A DNA stretch of 64,000 nucleotides from Deltaproteobacteria bacterium (lineage in GTDB: Bacteria; UBA10199; GCA-002796325; JACPFF01): assembly GCA_016210045.1 (NCBI GenBank), contig JACQUX010000018.1:59336-123335 (forward strand), read 5' to 3'. This document shows, one piece after another, positions 9,742 to 17,901 of the stretch; position 1 is the first letter of the stretch, and each line of letters opens with the position of its first letter. The notes below the pieces were generated by a model. That model did not search any database. It was not told where the DNA came from and saw only the letters and a list, made by a program, of their open reading frames with translations. The position numbers were made by a program, and so were the translations under genes.

Positions 9742-9930
9742 AGCCCCCCCTCGGTTGCGTTTCGAACCCGCGAATGCGCCAGAGACACACAGGGTCTGCA
9801 AGGGCAAGGCCAGCGTTGTGAAAAAAATGGCCGGCGGAATTCATGGACTTGCCACTGCGCAGCGCGGCAGCACGGGTGAAAGCCCACTCAAGAGGAGGGG
9901 GTATGATGGTGGAATTGACCCAGGGAAAGC

Positions 9931-9948
9931 GGGCGGCCAACGCCGCCC
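9931..9948 (-). terminator. Possible terminator after sdhB
   Basis: A perfect 7-bp stem GGGCGGC/GCCGCCC with a 4-nt loop lies 6 bases past the sdhB stop. The run after it on the minus strand is only GC-TTT, so termination may be weak. Confidence 0.4.
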
Positions 9949-9954
9949 ACCACC

Positions 9955-10701
9955 TTATTCTTTTAGTAACCGCTGAAAAGCGCGCTTGGTGGTCTCCCAG
10001 CCCAAGTGGCCGATCGCTTCGGTGAGCGGGATCTCTTTGGGGCACGCGCGCACGCAATTTTGTGCGTTTCCACAATCGGTCAGGCCGCCGACGCCCATGA
10101 TCGCATCGAGGCGTTCATGTTTATTTAACGCACCGGTCGGATGACTGTTGAACAGCGTCACTTGGCCGAACGTGAACGGCCCGATGAACGGCGAATGGCT
10201 GTTGAATTGCGGACAGGCCTCCATGCAACAGCCGCAAGTCATGCAGCGGGAAAAGAGATAGGCCTTTTCCTGCACCGCCGGCGCGACTTTCGGGCCGGGG
10301 CCGAGATGGTGCGAGCCGTCGATCGGGACCCAGGCACGGACTTTTTTCAACGTGTCGAACATTGCGCCGCGATCGACGATTAAATCGCGGACCGGCGGAA
10401 ACTTCGACATCGGCTCCAACGTGATCGGCTGCTCGAGTTGATCGATCAACGCACTGCACGCTTGGCGCACCTTGCCATTGATCAGCATGGTGCACGCGCC
10501 GCAGACCTCTTCGAGACAATTCGAGTCCCAGACCACCGGCTTGACCGTGCGTCCCGCCGCGTCGACCGGATGGCGCTGGATTTCAATCAGCGCCGAAATG
10601 ACGTTCATCCCCGCCCGATACGGCACCGCAAACTCCTGCCAATACCGCGGGCTATGGACATTATCGCGGCGCGCAATTTTTAGACGGACGGTCTTGGCCA
10701 T
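9955..10701 (-). CDS. sdhB: Succinate dehydrogenase/fumarate reductase iron-sulfur subunit
   Basis: 248 aa. It carries electrons from the flavoprotein SdhA to the membrane anchor SdhC on the inner face of the cytoplasmic membrane. The N-terminal ferredoxin domain has the [2Fe-2S] ligands in CLEEVCGACTMLINGKVRQAC-type spacing (first Cys at about residue 64). The C-terminal half has CMTCGCCMEACP and CGNAQNCVRACP, the ligands for the [4Fe-4S] and [3Fe-4S] clusters. It is the last gene of the icd-mdh-sdhCAB operon, 16 bases after sdhA, with GAGG upstream of the ATG. Confidence 0.96.
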   Translation of the reverse strand: MAKTVRLKIARRDNVHSPRYWQEFAVPYRAGMNVISALIEIQRHPVDAAGRTVKPVVWDSNCLEEVCGACTMLINGKVRQACSALIDQLEQPITLEPMSKFPPVRDLIVDRGAMFDTLKKVRAWVPIDGSHHLGPGPKVAPAVQEKAYLFSRCMTCGCCMEACPQFNSHSPFIGPFTFGQVTLFNSHPTGALNKHERLDAIMGVGGLTDCGNAQNCVRACPKEIPLTEAIGHLGWETTKRAFQRLLKE

Positions 10702-10717
10702 GGGACGGCATCCTCAG

Positions 10718-12454
10718 TTATGCATAATTCCGCAACTTCGGTTCGACGTATTTAATGTCTACCGGTTCGTACGACAGCTCCGGTCCGGCCGGCGTAAAGC
10801 GCGCCTGCGTAGTTTTCATCCATTCGCCATCGTTGCGATCCGGGAAGGCCGGCTTGAAATGCGCCCCGCGACTCTCGTTGCGCTGCAACGCGCCTTTGAC
10901 GATCACTTTCGCCAAGTGGAGCATGTTATCGAGATGGCGGAGGAACAGCAGCTCCGCATTGGCCCAGCCGGAGGTGTCGAGCGCCTTCGCGTGCGACCAA
11001 CGGTCGTGCAGCGCACCCACCTGTTCGTACGCGGCCGCCAATTTGTCGTTATGACGGACCACCGAGACGTCGCGGATCATTAATTCAGCGAGTTCGTCGT
11101 GCAGACGATGCGGATTCTCCGCGCCGTTCATTGCCAAATGGGCCTTGATTTTTTCCGTCTCCCGCAACTTCGCCGCTTCAAACAGGCTGGACGGCGCGGC
11201 GGCAGACGATTTGGCGGCATCTTGCACATAGTGCGCCGCATTCGGCCCCGCGACCATTCCGGCGTAAACGCAAGAAAGGAGCGAGTTGGCGCCGAGTCGA
11301 TTCGCGCCGTGATATTGATATTCGCATTCTCCCGCTGCAAACAGGCCGGGGATATTGGTCATATGGCGATCGTCGACCCACAGCCCGCCCATCGTGTAGT
11401 GCATCGATGGGAAGACCTCCATCGGGACCTTCAAGGGATCGCCCCCGGCGAATTTTTCGTAGATTTCGACGATCCCGGCCAACTTGCCCTTCAGAATTTC
11501 TTTCGGGATATGGGTGACGTCGAGATAGACTTTCGGCTTCCCTTCCACGCCGAGTCCCAATTCGAACACAATCTTGTAAATAGCGCGCGACGCCACATCC
11601 CGCGGGACCAAGTTGCCGTATTTTGGATACCATTCTTCCAAAAAGTACCAACGTTTCCCGTCGCGCGGGACCCAGACGCGACCGCCGTCGCCACGCACCC
11701 CTTCGCTGATCAGCCGATTCTTATCTTCGCCCGGGATCGCGGTGGGATGGAATTGGATCATCTCACCGTTGGCGTAGATCGCGCCTTGTTGATACAACGA
11801 CGACTGCGTGGAGCCGGTGCAATTACGCGAATTGGTGGAGCGCCCGTAAATCAAGCCAACGCCGCCGGTCGCGATAATGACCGCATCCGCAGGAAAGGTC
11901 GCGACTTCCATGGAAGTGAGCGAACACGCCACGATCCCGCGACAGACGCCGTGGTCGTCCAGCACTGCGGAGAGGAATTCCCAGCCTTCGAAGCGTTCGA
12001 CCAGACCGGCCACTTCGAAGCGGCGCACTTGTTCATCGAGCGCGTAGATCAGTTGCTGGCCGGTCGTCGATCCGGCGAACGCGGTGCGGTGAAACAGCGT
12101 CCCGCCGAAGCGGCGGAAATCGAGATTGCCTTCCGGCGTCCGGTTAAACTGCACGCCCATGCGATCGAACATATAGACGATCGCCGGCGCCGCTTCGCAC
12201 ATCCCCTTCGGCAGTTCCTGATTCGCAAGGAAGTCGCCGCCTAACACCGTTTCGTAAAAATGTTGCTGCGGCGAATCGCCTTCCCCTTTGTTATTGACCG
12301 ACGCGTTGATCCCGCCTTGCGCGCATACGGAATGCGACCGCCGACACGGGACGGTGGAGAAAATTTTTACCGACTGGCCGGCCTCGGCGAGTTTGATCGT
12401 CGCCATCAGCCCAGCCAGTCCACCACCTACGACAATGAAATTCGGTTTTGCCAT
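10718..12454 (-). CDS. sdhA: Succinate dehydrogenase/fumarate reductase flavoprotein subunit
   Basis: 578 aa from the ATG at 12454, which overlaps the sdhC stop by one base (TAATG), so the 111 upstream in-frame residues are discarded. It oxidises succinate to fumarate. The Rossmann FAD motif GGGLAGL is at 10-16. H41 in SHSVCAQGG is the expected covalent FAD attachment site. The substrate/FAD regions HPTAIPG, RGDGGRVW and HYTMGGLW are present. A single five-helix-type anchor gene (sdhC) and no sdhD fit the type B enzymes of Bacillus and many deltaproteobacteria, which often use menaquinone; the quinone here is inference. Confidence 0.96.
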   Translation of the reverse strand: MAKPNFIVVGGGLAGLMATIKLAEAGQSVKIFSTVPCRRSHSVCAQGGINASVNNKGEGDSPQQHFYETVLGGDFLANQELPKGMCEAAPAIVYMFDRMGVQFNRTPEGNLDFRRFGGTLFHRTAFAGSTTGQQLIYALDEQVRRFEVAGLVERFEGWEFLSAVLDDHGVCRGIVACSLTSMEVATFPADAVIIATGGVGLIYGRSTNSRNCTGSTQSSLYQQGAIYANGEMIQFHPTAIPGEDKNRLISEGVRGDGGRVWVPRDGKRWYFLEEWYPKYGNLVPRDVASRAIYKIVFELGLGVEGKPKVYLDVTHIPKEILKGKLAGIVEIYEKFAGGDPLKVPMEVFPSMHYTMGGLWVDDRHMTNIPGLFAAGECEYQYHGANRLGANSLLSCVYAGMVAGPNAAHYVQDAAKSSAAAPSSLFEAAKLRETEKIKAHLAMNGAENPHRLHDELAELMIRDVSVVRHNDKLAAAYEQVGALHDRWSHAKALDTSGWANAELLFLRHLDNMLHLAKVIVKGALQRNESRGAHFKPAFPDRNDGEWMKTTQARFTPAGPELSYEPVDIKYVEPKLRNYA

Positions 12455-13080
12455 TAGCCAAACACCCGCATGATCGCGAGCCCCCACGTTGCCATGCCGA
12501 CGAACACGAACCACGAGACTGCCGACGCCCGCCGCTGCGCCGCCGGACTGACGGTGATCCCCCACGTGATCAGCGACGTCGCAAGGCCGTTGGCGAAGTG
12601 GAAGGTCACGGACAAGATGCCGATTGCATAGAGCCACTGGGCCCATTCCGGCGCCAACAGTTGCTGCATATCCCGATAGGTGAAATGCCGGTTGCTCATC
12701 GCTGCGGCAATCCGCGTCGTCCAGACGTGATACGCAATGAACAACAGCGCGAACCCGCCGGTGACTCGTTGGAGAAAATACATCCAATTGCGATAGTAGT
12801 TGTAGCGCAGGAAATTGTTCGCGCCCGTCGCCGTAATCACGATCCCGAGCGCGACGTGGAAGAAAATCGGCAATCCGATCAGGCCGATCTCGAGGCCGAC
12901 GACCAACGGCAGGCCTTGCAAATCGACGACCATCCGATCGAACGCCTCGGGACCTTGGAACGCGTACGAGTTCGAAAAGAAGTGTTCGAGGACAAATGCC
13001 CCGATCGGCACCACACCGAGCAATGAATGTAAGCGGCGCAACCAGAAATACTGGAGCCCTTTAGGACCACTGGATGCCAT
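12454..13080 (-). CDS. sdhC: Succinate dehydrogenase cytochrome b558 membrane anchor
   Basis: 208 aa membrane protein with about five hydrophobic segments (roughly 15-35, 60-85, 105-125, 150-172, 185-205). Conserved His residues in the helices (HSLLG, FFHVALG, AYHVW, FHFANG) are the likely axial ligands of two b hemes. It anchors SdhAB and passes electrons to quinone. There is no separate SdhD, as expected for the single-anchor type B enzyme. The start overlaps the last 20 bases of mdh and the stop shares a base with the sdhA start, so translation is coupled on both sides. Confidence 0.93.
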   Translation of the reverse strand: MASSGPKGLQYFWLRRLHSLLGVVPIGAFVLEHFFSNSYAFQGPEAFDRMVVDLQGLPLVVGLEIGLIGLPIFFHVALGIVITATGANNFLRYNYYRNWMYFLQRVTGGFALLFIAYHVWTTRIAAAMSNRHFTYRDMQQLLAPEWAQWLYAIGILSVTFHFANGLATSLITWGITVSPAAQRRASAVSWFVFVGMATWGLAIMRVFG

Positions 13081-13993
13081 CGACCGTCTCTTTCACATGT
13101 TGAACCGATGCGTCAAACAGCGTCCGCTCGTCGGAGTTCAACGGCAGTTCCACGATTTTTTCCACACCGTGCGCGCCGATAATGGTCGGTACGCCGATGT
13201 AGTAGCCTTGCACGCCATATTCGCCGCGACACATCGCCGCACTGACCAACAGTCGCCGTTGTCCGGTCAGATAACTTTCCGCCATTTCCAACGCCGCGAT
13301 CGCCGGCGAGACAAACGCCGAACCGGTCTTCAACAGACCGACAATTTCGCCGCCGGCCTGCTTGGTCCGATCCACGATTAGTTGCAGTTGTTGCGGCGTC
13401 AGGAAGTTGGTCACGGGGACGCCGCCGACCGTGCAGTAGCGCAGCAATGGGACCATCGTGTCGCCATGCCCACCGAGCACCATCGCGCTGACATCGCGCA
13501 CGCTGACGCCAACCACCTCCGCAACGAACGCCCGGAACCGCGCGGAGTCGAGCACGCCGGCCATCCCGCAGACCATTTGTGGTTGAAAGCCGCTCAATTT
13601 CTGGAACGCATAGACCATCACGTCGAGCGGGTTGGAGACGACGATCACGAACGCGCCGGGGGCGTATTCGCGGACGTTGGTCGCGACGGTGCGCATGATG
13701 CCGAGATTGGTCTTCAGCAAGTCGTCGCGGCTCATCCCCGGTTTGCGCGGGATGCCGGCCGTGACGATCACGACGTCCGCACCGGCGATGTCAGCATATT
13801 GCGTCGTGCCGCTGACGCGGCAATCGCTGTCCAGCAACGGAGCACATTCCCAAATATCGAGCGACTTCCCTTGCGGGACCCCGTCGACGACATCGAACAG
13901 CACGACGTCGCCCAAGCGCCGCTGCACGGCTTGTTGCGCCAACACGCCGCCGATATTTCCACCGCCGATCAGAGCAATTTTCTGGTTCGCCAT
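13061..13993 (-). CDS. mdh: Malate dehydrogenase (NAD, LDH-like type)
   Basis: 310 aa from the ATG at 13993; the 17 upstream in-frame residues look unlike the family. It oxidises malate to oxaloacetate. The NAD-binding loop GGGNIGG is at residues 10-16. Substrate and catalytic regions are visible: R-K-P-G-M-S-R near residue 80, NPLDVM, the MAGVLDSARFR helix and the catalytic His in GGHGDTMVPL. It sits between icd (11 bases upstream) and sdhC (20-base overlap), giving three consecutive TCA-cycle steps in one operon. Confidence 0.96.
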   Translation of the reverse strand: MANQKIALIGGGNIGGVLAQQAVQRRLGDVVLFDVVDGVPQGKSLDIWECAPLLDSDCRVSGTTQYADIAGADVVIVTAGIPRKPGMSRDDLLKTNLGIMRTVATNVREYAPGAFVIVVSNPLDVMVYAFQKLSGFQPQMVCGMAGVLDSARFRAFVAEVVGVSVRDVSAMVLGGHGDTMVPLLRYCTVGGVPVTNFLTPQQLQLIVDRTKQAGGEIVGLLKTGSAFVSPAIAALEMAESYLTGQRRLLVSAAMCRGEYGVQGYYIGVPTIIGAHGVEKIVELPLNSDERTLFDASVQHVKETVDGIQWS

Positions 13994-14004
13994 ATCCCGT
14001 CTCC

Positions 14005-15258
14005 TTACATCTGCGCGACAATCGCCTTCCCGAACTCCGAACATTTAATTTCGGTCGCGCCCGGAATCTGGCGCGCGAAATCGTAGGTCACGGTCTTGGC
14101 CGCTATCGCACGTTCGAGGCCGCGTTCAATGAGCGCCGTCACCTCCGGCCACCCGAGATGCTCAAACATCATCCCGCCGGAGAGGATCACCGAACTCGGA
14201 TTGACTTTATCAAGGTTGGTATATTTCGGCGCGGTGCCGTGCGTGGCCTCGAAGACCGCGCGCCCGGTGACGTAATTGATGTTGGCGCCCGGCGCGATCC
14301 CGATCCCGCCCACTTGCGCCGCGAGCGCGTCGGACATGTAGTCGCCGTTCAAGTTCAACGTCGCCACGACCTCGAAGTTTTCCGGTCGGAGTAAAATCTG
14401 TTGCAGGAAATTGTCGGCAATCACATCTTGGACCAGGATCTTGTCGCCCGGCTTTCCTTGGCATTCTTCCCAACCCACCAATTTGCCGGCGAACTCGTCG
14501 CGTGCCAGTTCGTACCCCCACTCGCGGAAACCACCTTCGGTGAACTTCATGATGTTGCCTTTATGGACCAACGCCACGTTCTTGCGCCCGTGCTGGATCG
14601 CGTATTCGAACGCAGCGCGGATCAGGCGTTTGGAGCCCTCGCTGGAGACCGGCTTGATCCCGATCGCGCTCGTCTCCGGGAAGCGGATTTTTTTCACGCC
14701 CATCTCGTCTTGGAGAAAGTGGATGACTTTTTTCACTTCCGGCGTCCCGGCCTGCCATTCGATCCCGGCGTAGATGTCTTCCGTGTTCTCGCGGAAGATG
14801 ACCATATTGACCTTGGTCGGATCCTTCAGCGGCGACGGGACGCCTTGATAATACCGGACCGGCCGCAGACAGGTATAAAGATCCAGCTCCTGGCGCAGCG
14901 CCACATTAATGCTGCGGATCCCCTTCCCCACCGGTGTGGTGAGCGGGCCTTTAATCGCAATGAGATATTGTTTAATGACGTCGAGCGTCTCTTCCGGCAA
15001 ATAATTCGGCGGACAGGCGTCGCCGTAGACGGTCTTGGCCTTCTCCCCGGCGTAACATTCGAACCACGTTATTTTCCGCTTCCCGCCGTACGCCTTCTCT
15101 ACGGCCGCGTCGAAGACATATTGCGACGCCCGCCAAATGTCCGGGCCGGTCCCGTCGCCTTCGATGAACGGAAGGATCGGATGATCCGAAACTTGCAGCT
15201 TGCCATTCTTGATCGTGACCGTGTCGCCCTGAGTGGGGCGCTGAAGTGGCGATGCCAT
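14005..15258 (-). CDS. icd: Isocitrate dehydrogenase (NADP-type)
   Basis: 417 aa from the ATG at 15258 (AGGAG upstream); the in-frame extension to 15741 is not coding-like. It is close to E. coli Icd over its full length (416 aa). The substrate loop [12 protein letters not shown] contains the Ser that AceK phosphorylates in enterics. Catalytic and metal regions are present in [12 protein letters not shown] and [16 protein letters not shown]. The adenine-side residues follow in ATHGTAPKY. It oxidatively decarboxylates isocitrate to 2-oxoglutarate. It is the first gene of the TCA operon and has a promoter candidate at 15297-15325. Confidence 0.96.
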   Translation of the reverse strand: MASPLQRPTQGDTVTIKNGKLQVSDHPILPFIEGDGTGPDIWRASQYVFDAAVEKAYGGKRKITWFECYAGEKAKTVYGDACPPNYLPEETLDVIKQYLIAIKGPLTTPVGKGIRSINVALRQELDLYTCLRPVRYYQGVPSPLKDPTKVNMVIFRENTEDIYAGIEWQAGTPEVKKVIHFLQDEMGVKKIRFPETSAIGIKPVSSEGSKRLIRAAFEYAIQHGRKNVALVHKGNIMKFTEGGFREWGYELARDEFAGKLVGWEECQGKPGDKILVQDVIADNFLQQILLRPENFEVVATLNLNGDYMSDALAAQVGGIGIAPGANINYVTGRAVFEATHGTAPKYTNLDKVNPSSVILSGGMMFEHLGWPEVTALIERGLERAIAAKTVTYDFARQIPGATEIKCSEFGKAIVAQM

Positions 15259-15296
15259 ACGTGCTCCTAACCGTGGGTGAGATAGATTTTGGCGGC

Positions 15297-15325
15297 GTGA
15301 TAGATGACGGAGCGGGAAAACGCAA
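15297..15325 (-). promoter_or_regulatory. Promoter candidate for the icd-mdh-sdhCAB operon
   Basis: Minus-strand TTGCGT (15325-15320), 17-base spacer, TATCAC (15302-15297), about 40 bases before the icd ATG. Confidence 0.35.
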
Positions 15326-15501
15326 GGATCTTGGTGCAGTGTTCTCGGTACGGTGTTCGACCTGTTCAAACGGAAGTGTTCGGGATTGCAACACTCCCAC
15401 GCCCGAGCACCTGCATGTTCCCCCACAAGCACGCTGGCACAGCAATTGAACTTCCACGGCGCACGGGCCACGGACGGCTCGGCCAACCTAAGGAGCGCAC
15501 C

Positions 15502-17004
15502 GTGGAAACAATTGCTGCAATCCTCCCCCGAGTCCTCACGGCGCTCCACGAGTGGGCGTTCGCGGCCGCACCACCCCCGAAACTCCCGCGCGACGCGCGC
15601 CCGCCACCGCACCGCGCCCGGGTCGCGCTCACCATGTCCGCACGTTCGGCGCCGCGGCGTTGGGGCGACTGTTACCATGACGCCGATTGTTGGCAGCCGC
15701 ACGCGCTGTGCGTGAAGCACCAGTGCGTCCCGCATTGTCACGACACCGACGCGACCAACTTCACTGCGGACCTAAACGACGTGGCCGAACAGGCCTTCAC
15801 GCCCGGACGCACCACCGCCTATCTGCCGCATGCCGGGCCGGGAAAGACATTGCTGTGGCAACCGATCGACCAAGTCGATGGCTGCAAGACTTCATCGCTG
15901 TTACTGGAATATAGCTGCATGGCACCGGATGGCGGGGCCCAAGGGTCACCGCAATTCCAATTTCATTACATCTTCTGTCCGCCCCAAACGCTCTGCCAAA
16001 GCACGACCGACGCCACGAGCGGCGTCACTGCCGCCGCATGTGTGCCACTGCCACCTCCGCCCCCTGAACTAACGCCCGATTGCGTGACAGGTGCCGGTCC
16101 GTATTGGATGCCGCTCGGCCTGGCTACGAATACCAGTCCCACATACGCCCTCCAAGTCCATGGCGGCACCCTGTTTGCCGGCGGCACGACCGGCGTACGG
16201 CGTTGGGAATCCAACACAGGCCTCTGGCAGGCAATCAATGATGGATTCCCGCTCCCGGCATGGGGTTCCGCGCCGCTGATTGTCGATCTCGCTACCGCCG
16301 GAGGCGACCTCTTTGCCGTAATGCACAACGCCGCCGTGGATTCTTTTTTCCGCCGCAATCCCTCCACCGCGGCATGGGAACCCGCAGGGCCCACACCGCT
16401 CGCGGCTCACGTGTTACTGCCGCACAACGACACGCTCTTCCTCGGCACCGACGACGGCCTTGCATGGTACGACCCGCTATTGAACACCTGCAGCCCACTC
16501 GACGCGAGCACCGACGCCTCCATTTACAGCCTCCTCCAAGTCGGCACCCAACTCCTTTACGGCACCGGAACCGGCCTCGTGCGCGGTATCGACCTCGATA
16601 CCAACGCGACCACGCCGTTCGATGCGTTCTCCCCCACCGGTATCGTCACCGCGCTCGGCGTCTTCGGTGAGTATCTGTATATCGGCGCCCAAGCGGGGCT
16701 CACGCGGTGCTGGACCGAAGATGGGGTTTGGGGCAGCGCTGAGACGTACTGCGAACCGATCGAACCCGAGACCGGATTCCCACTCGGGGAATTCGTGCAA
16801 GCGATCACGGCATTCAACGACACCTTGTATCTCGCCTCCAGCCTCGGTGTCGTTCGCTTTCAGGCCGACAACGACACGTGGCATCTGGCCAACGCCGGGC
16901 TGTTACCGGGCGACAGTGGCGATCTCACGACGCATGCCTTCGCCATCTACCAAGACATGCTGCTGGTCGGGACGCAACAGGGAGTCTCGCAGCAATGTCC
17001 GTAA
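15502..17004 (+). CDS. Cys-rich module fused to a beta-propeller-like repeat domain
   Basis: 500 aa from the GTG at 15502, chosen because AAGGAG lies 6 bases upstream; the frame is open further 5' but has no better start. The N-terminal ~55 residues contain a weak hydrophobic stretch and no convincing signal peptide. Next comes one Cys-rich module (about residues 58-180, with C-H-D-T-D-A-T-N, L-x-E-Y-S-C and C-P-P-x-T-x-C) of the type repeated six times in the protein at 966. A Pro-rich linker (PLPPPPPEL) leads to about six repeats of roughly 45-55 residues, each with a hydrophobic-L-x-x-G/A-T-x-x-G-L/V pattern ([40 protein letters not shown]). This resembles a six-bladed beta-propeller. Divergent from icd. 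Function unknown. Confidence 0.8.
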   Translation: METIAAILPRVLTALHEWAFAAAPPPKLPRDARPPPHRARVALTMSARSAPRRWGDCYHDADCWQPHALCVKHQCVPHCHDTDATNFTADLNDVAEQAFTPGRTTAYLPHAGPGKTLLWQPIDQVDGCKTSSLLLEYSCMAPDGGAQGSPQFQFHYIFCPPQTLCQSTTDATSGVTAAACVPLPPPPPELTPDCVTGAGPYWMPLGLATNTSPTYALQVHGGTLFAGGTTGVRRWESNTGLWQAINDGFPLPAWGSAPLIVDLATAGGDLFAVMHNAAVDSFFRRNPSTAAWEPAGPTPLAAHVLLPHNDTLFLGTDDGLAWYDPLLNTCSPLDASTDASIYSLLQVGTQLLYGTGTGLVRGIDLDTNATTPFDAFSPTGIVTALGVFGEYLYIGAQAGLTRCWTEDGVWGSAETYCEPIEPETGFPLGEFVQAITAFNDTLYLASSLGVVRFQADNDTWHLANAGLLPGDSGDLTTHAFAIYQDMLLVGTQQGVSQQCP

Positions 17005-17066
17005 AATAACACGCCGACACTGGGCTCCCGCAGAACCAACCAATATATGCTTGACAGGTGACATAT

Positions 17067-17330
17067 ATGACATCTACTGTATGGAATATGTTTCGCACGA
17101 TGGTCTATCTCGACACGCAAGACCGAGACTCGCTATTGCAACGCGCGAAGTCTGCCGGCACCTCCATGGCTCAACTGATCCGCGACGCGATTCGCCAGTA
17201 TCTGCAACAGCCGCAACGCGCTGCCACTTGGGCCACCGACCCGATCTGGCGCTGCGCCGCACTCGCCGCCGACGGCCCCGCCCGCTCGGACGCCGAACAC
17301 CACGACGCGGTCTTGTACAGGGGTTGTTAA
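17067..17330 (+). CDS. Ribbon-helix-helix antitoxin-like protein (VapB-type)
   Basis: 87 aa. The core MVYLDTQDRDSLLQRAKSAG-TSMAQLIRDAIRQYL is a ribbon-helix-helix DNA-binding fold as seen in CopG/VapB antitoxins, followed by a linker and a C-terminal tail that would wrap the toxin. Two starts are possible: ATG 17067 with AGGTG 6 bases upstream (used here) or ATG 17088. TTGACA at 17051 with TACTGT 18 bases later would place transcription start almost exactly at 17088, which would make a leaderless message. The expected toxin begins at 17485, but the usual few-base spacing is replaced by 154 bases that include a 127-bp palindrome. Confidence 0.75.
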   Translation: MTSTVWNMFRTMVYLDTQDRDSLLQRAKSAGTSMAQLIRDAIRQYLQQPQRAATWATDPIWRCAALAADGPARSDAEHHDAVLYRGC

Positions 17331-17343
17331 AAATGTTCAATGG

Positions 17344-17470
17344 CGAGGCTGTTCAAAAAGGTCCAGATGCTAGGCGGCCCGCCCGTCCGCGACCGGAGCG
17401 TACATGGTCGTACGTGAGGATCGCGGGCGGGCGGGCCAACAACGCAGATGGGCCTTTTTCAACAGCCTCG
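17344..17470. repeat. 127-bp near-perfect palindromic element between antitoxin and toxin
   Basis: The two 18-base ends (17344-17361 and 17453-17470) are reverse complements with one mismatch and begin CGAGGCTGTT. An inner 17-bp stem (17376-17392 versus 17421-17437) also has one mismatch, and the apex is GTAC-atggtc-GTAC. It has no coding capacity of its own and looks like a MITE or REP-like mobile palindrome. Terminal CGAGGCTGTT...AACAGCCTCG ends fit my memory of dispersed palindromes in environmental proteobacterial genomes, which is unverified. Transcribed, it would form a long hairpin between the two genes. Confidence 0.85.
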
Positions 17471-17484
17471 TACGGAGCCAATCA

Positions 17485-17901
17485 GTGAGCCGCGGCCTCT
17501 TCGTCGACACGAGCGCGTGGAAGGCACTCGTCGACGCGAAAGAAAAATCGCACGATCGCGTCCGGCGAGAATTCGAACGCTGTCAGCGCGAACGCGTCGG
17601 CCTGGTCACGACCGACTACGTGCTCTCTGAGACCTTCACACTGTTGCGCTTGCGTTGCAGCCACGACGTCGCGGTCCAATTCGGCGACATGTTGTTTGCC
17701 AGCCACGTCACGAAGGTGCAGCCGATCACCGCAGACCAGTTCCGGCAAGCCTGGGCGGTCTTCGGCCGCTACGCCGACAAGGCGTTTTCCTTCGTCGATT
17801 GCACGTCGTTTGTGGTCATGGAGCAGCAGAAACTCCGCGAGGCCCTCGCGCTCGACGCCCACTTCACCCAATACGGCTTCCGCACCCGGCCGGGGAAGTA
17901 A
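17485..17901 (+). CDS. PIN-domain ribonuclease, VapC-like toxin
   Basis: 138 aa from the GTG at 17485 (CGGAG about 8 bases upstream); the frame upstream runs through the palindrome and is not used. The PIN-domain acidic residues are D8 (LFVDTSAW), E49 (LSETFTLLR), D105 (FSFVDCTSF) and D124 (LDAHF), which is the complete Mg-binding set, so the nuclease is probably active. VapC toxins usually cut initiator tRNA, rRNA or other tRNAs. The partner is the antitoxin at 17067. Its last 38 bases overlap the 3' end of the antisense TPR-type gene. Confidence 0.85.
   Translation: MSRGLFVDTSAWKALVDAKEKSHDRVRREFERCQRERVGLVTTDYVLSETFTLLRLRCSHDVAVQFGDMLFASHVTKVQPITADQFRQAWAVFGRYADKAFSFVDCTSFVVMEQQKLREALALDAHFTQYGFRTRPGK

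Noticed and set aside
9904..10025. Plus-strand ORF starting MMVELTQGK after an AGGAGGGGG sequence
   Set aside because: It runs antisense into the well-supported sdhB gene and contains the sdhB terminator palindrome; the product resembles nothing and codes through the hairpin.
11099..12244. 381-aa plus-strand ORF opposite sdhA
   Set aside because: It is a shadow of sdhA caused by high G+C codon positions; composition is Arg/His-rich and has no start signal.
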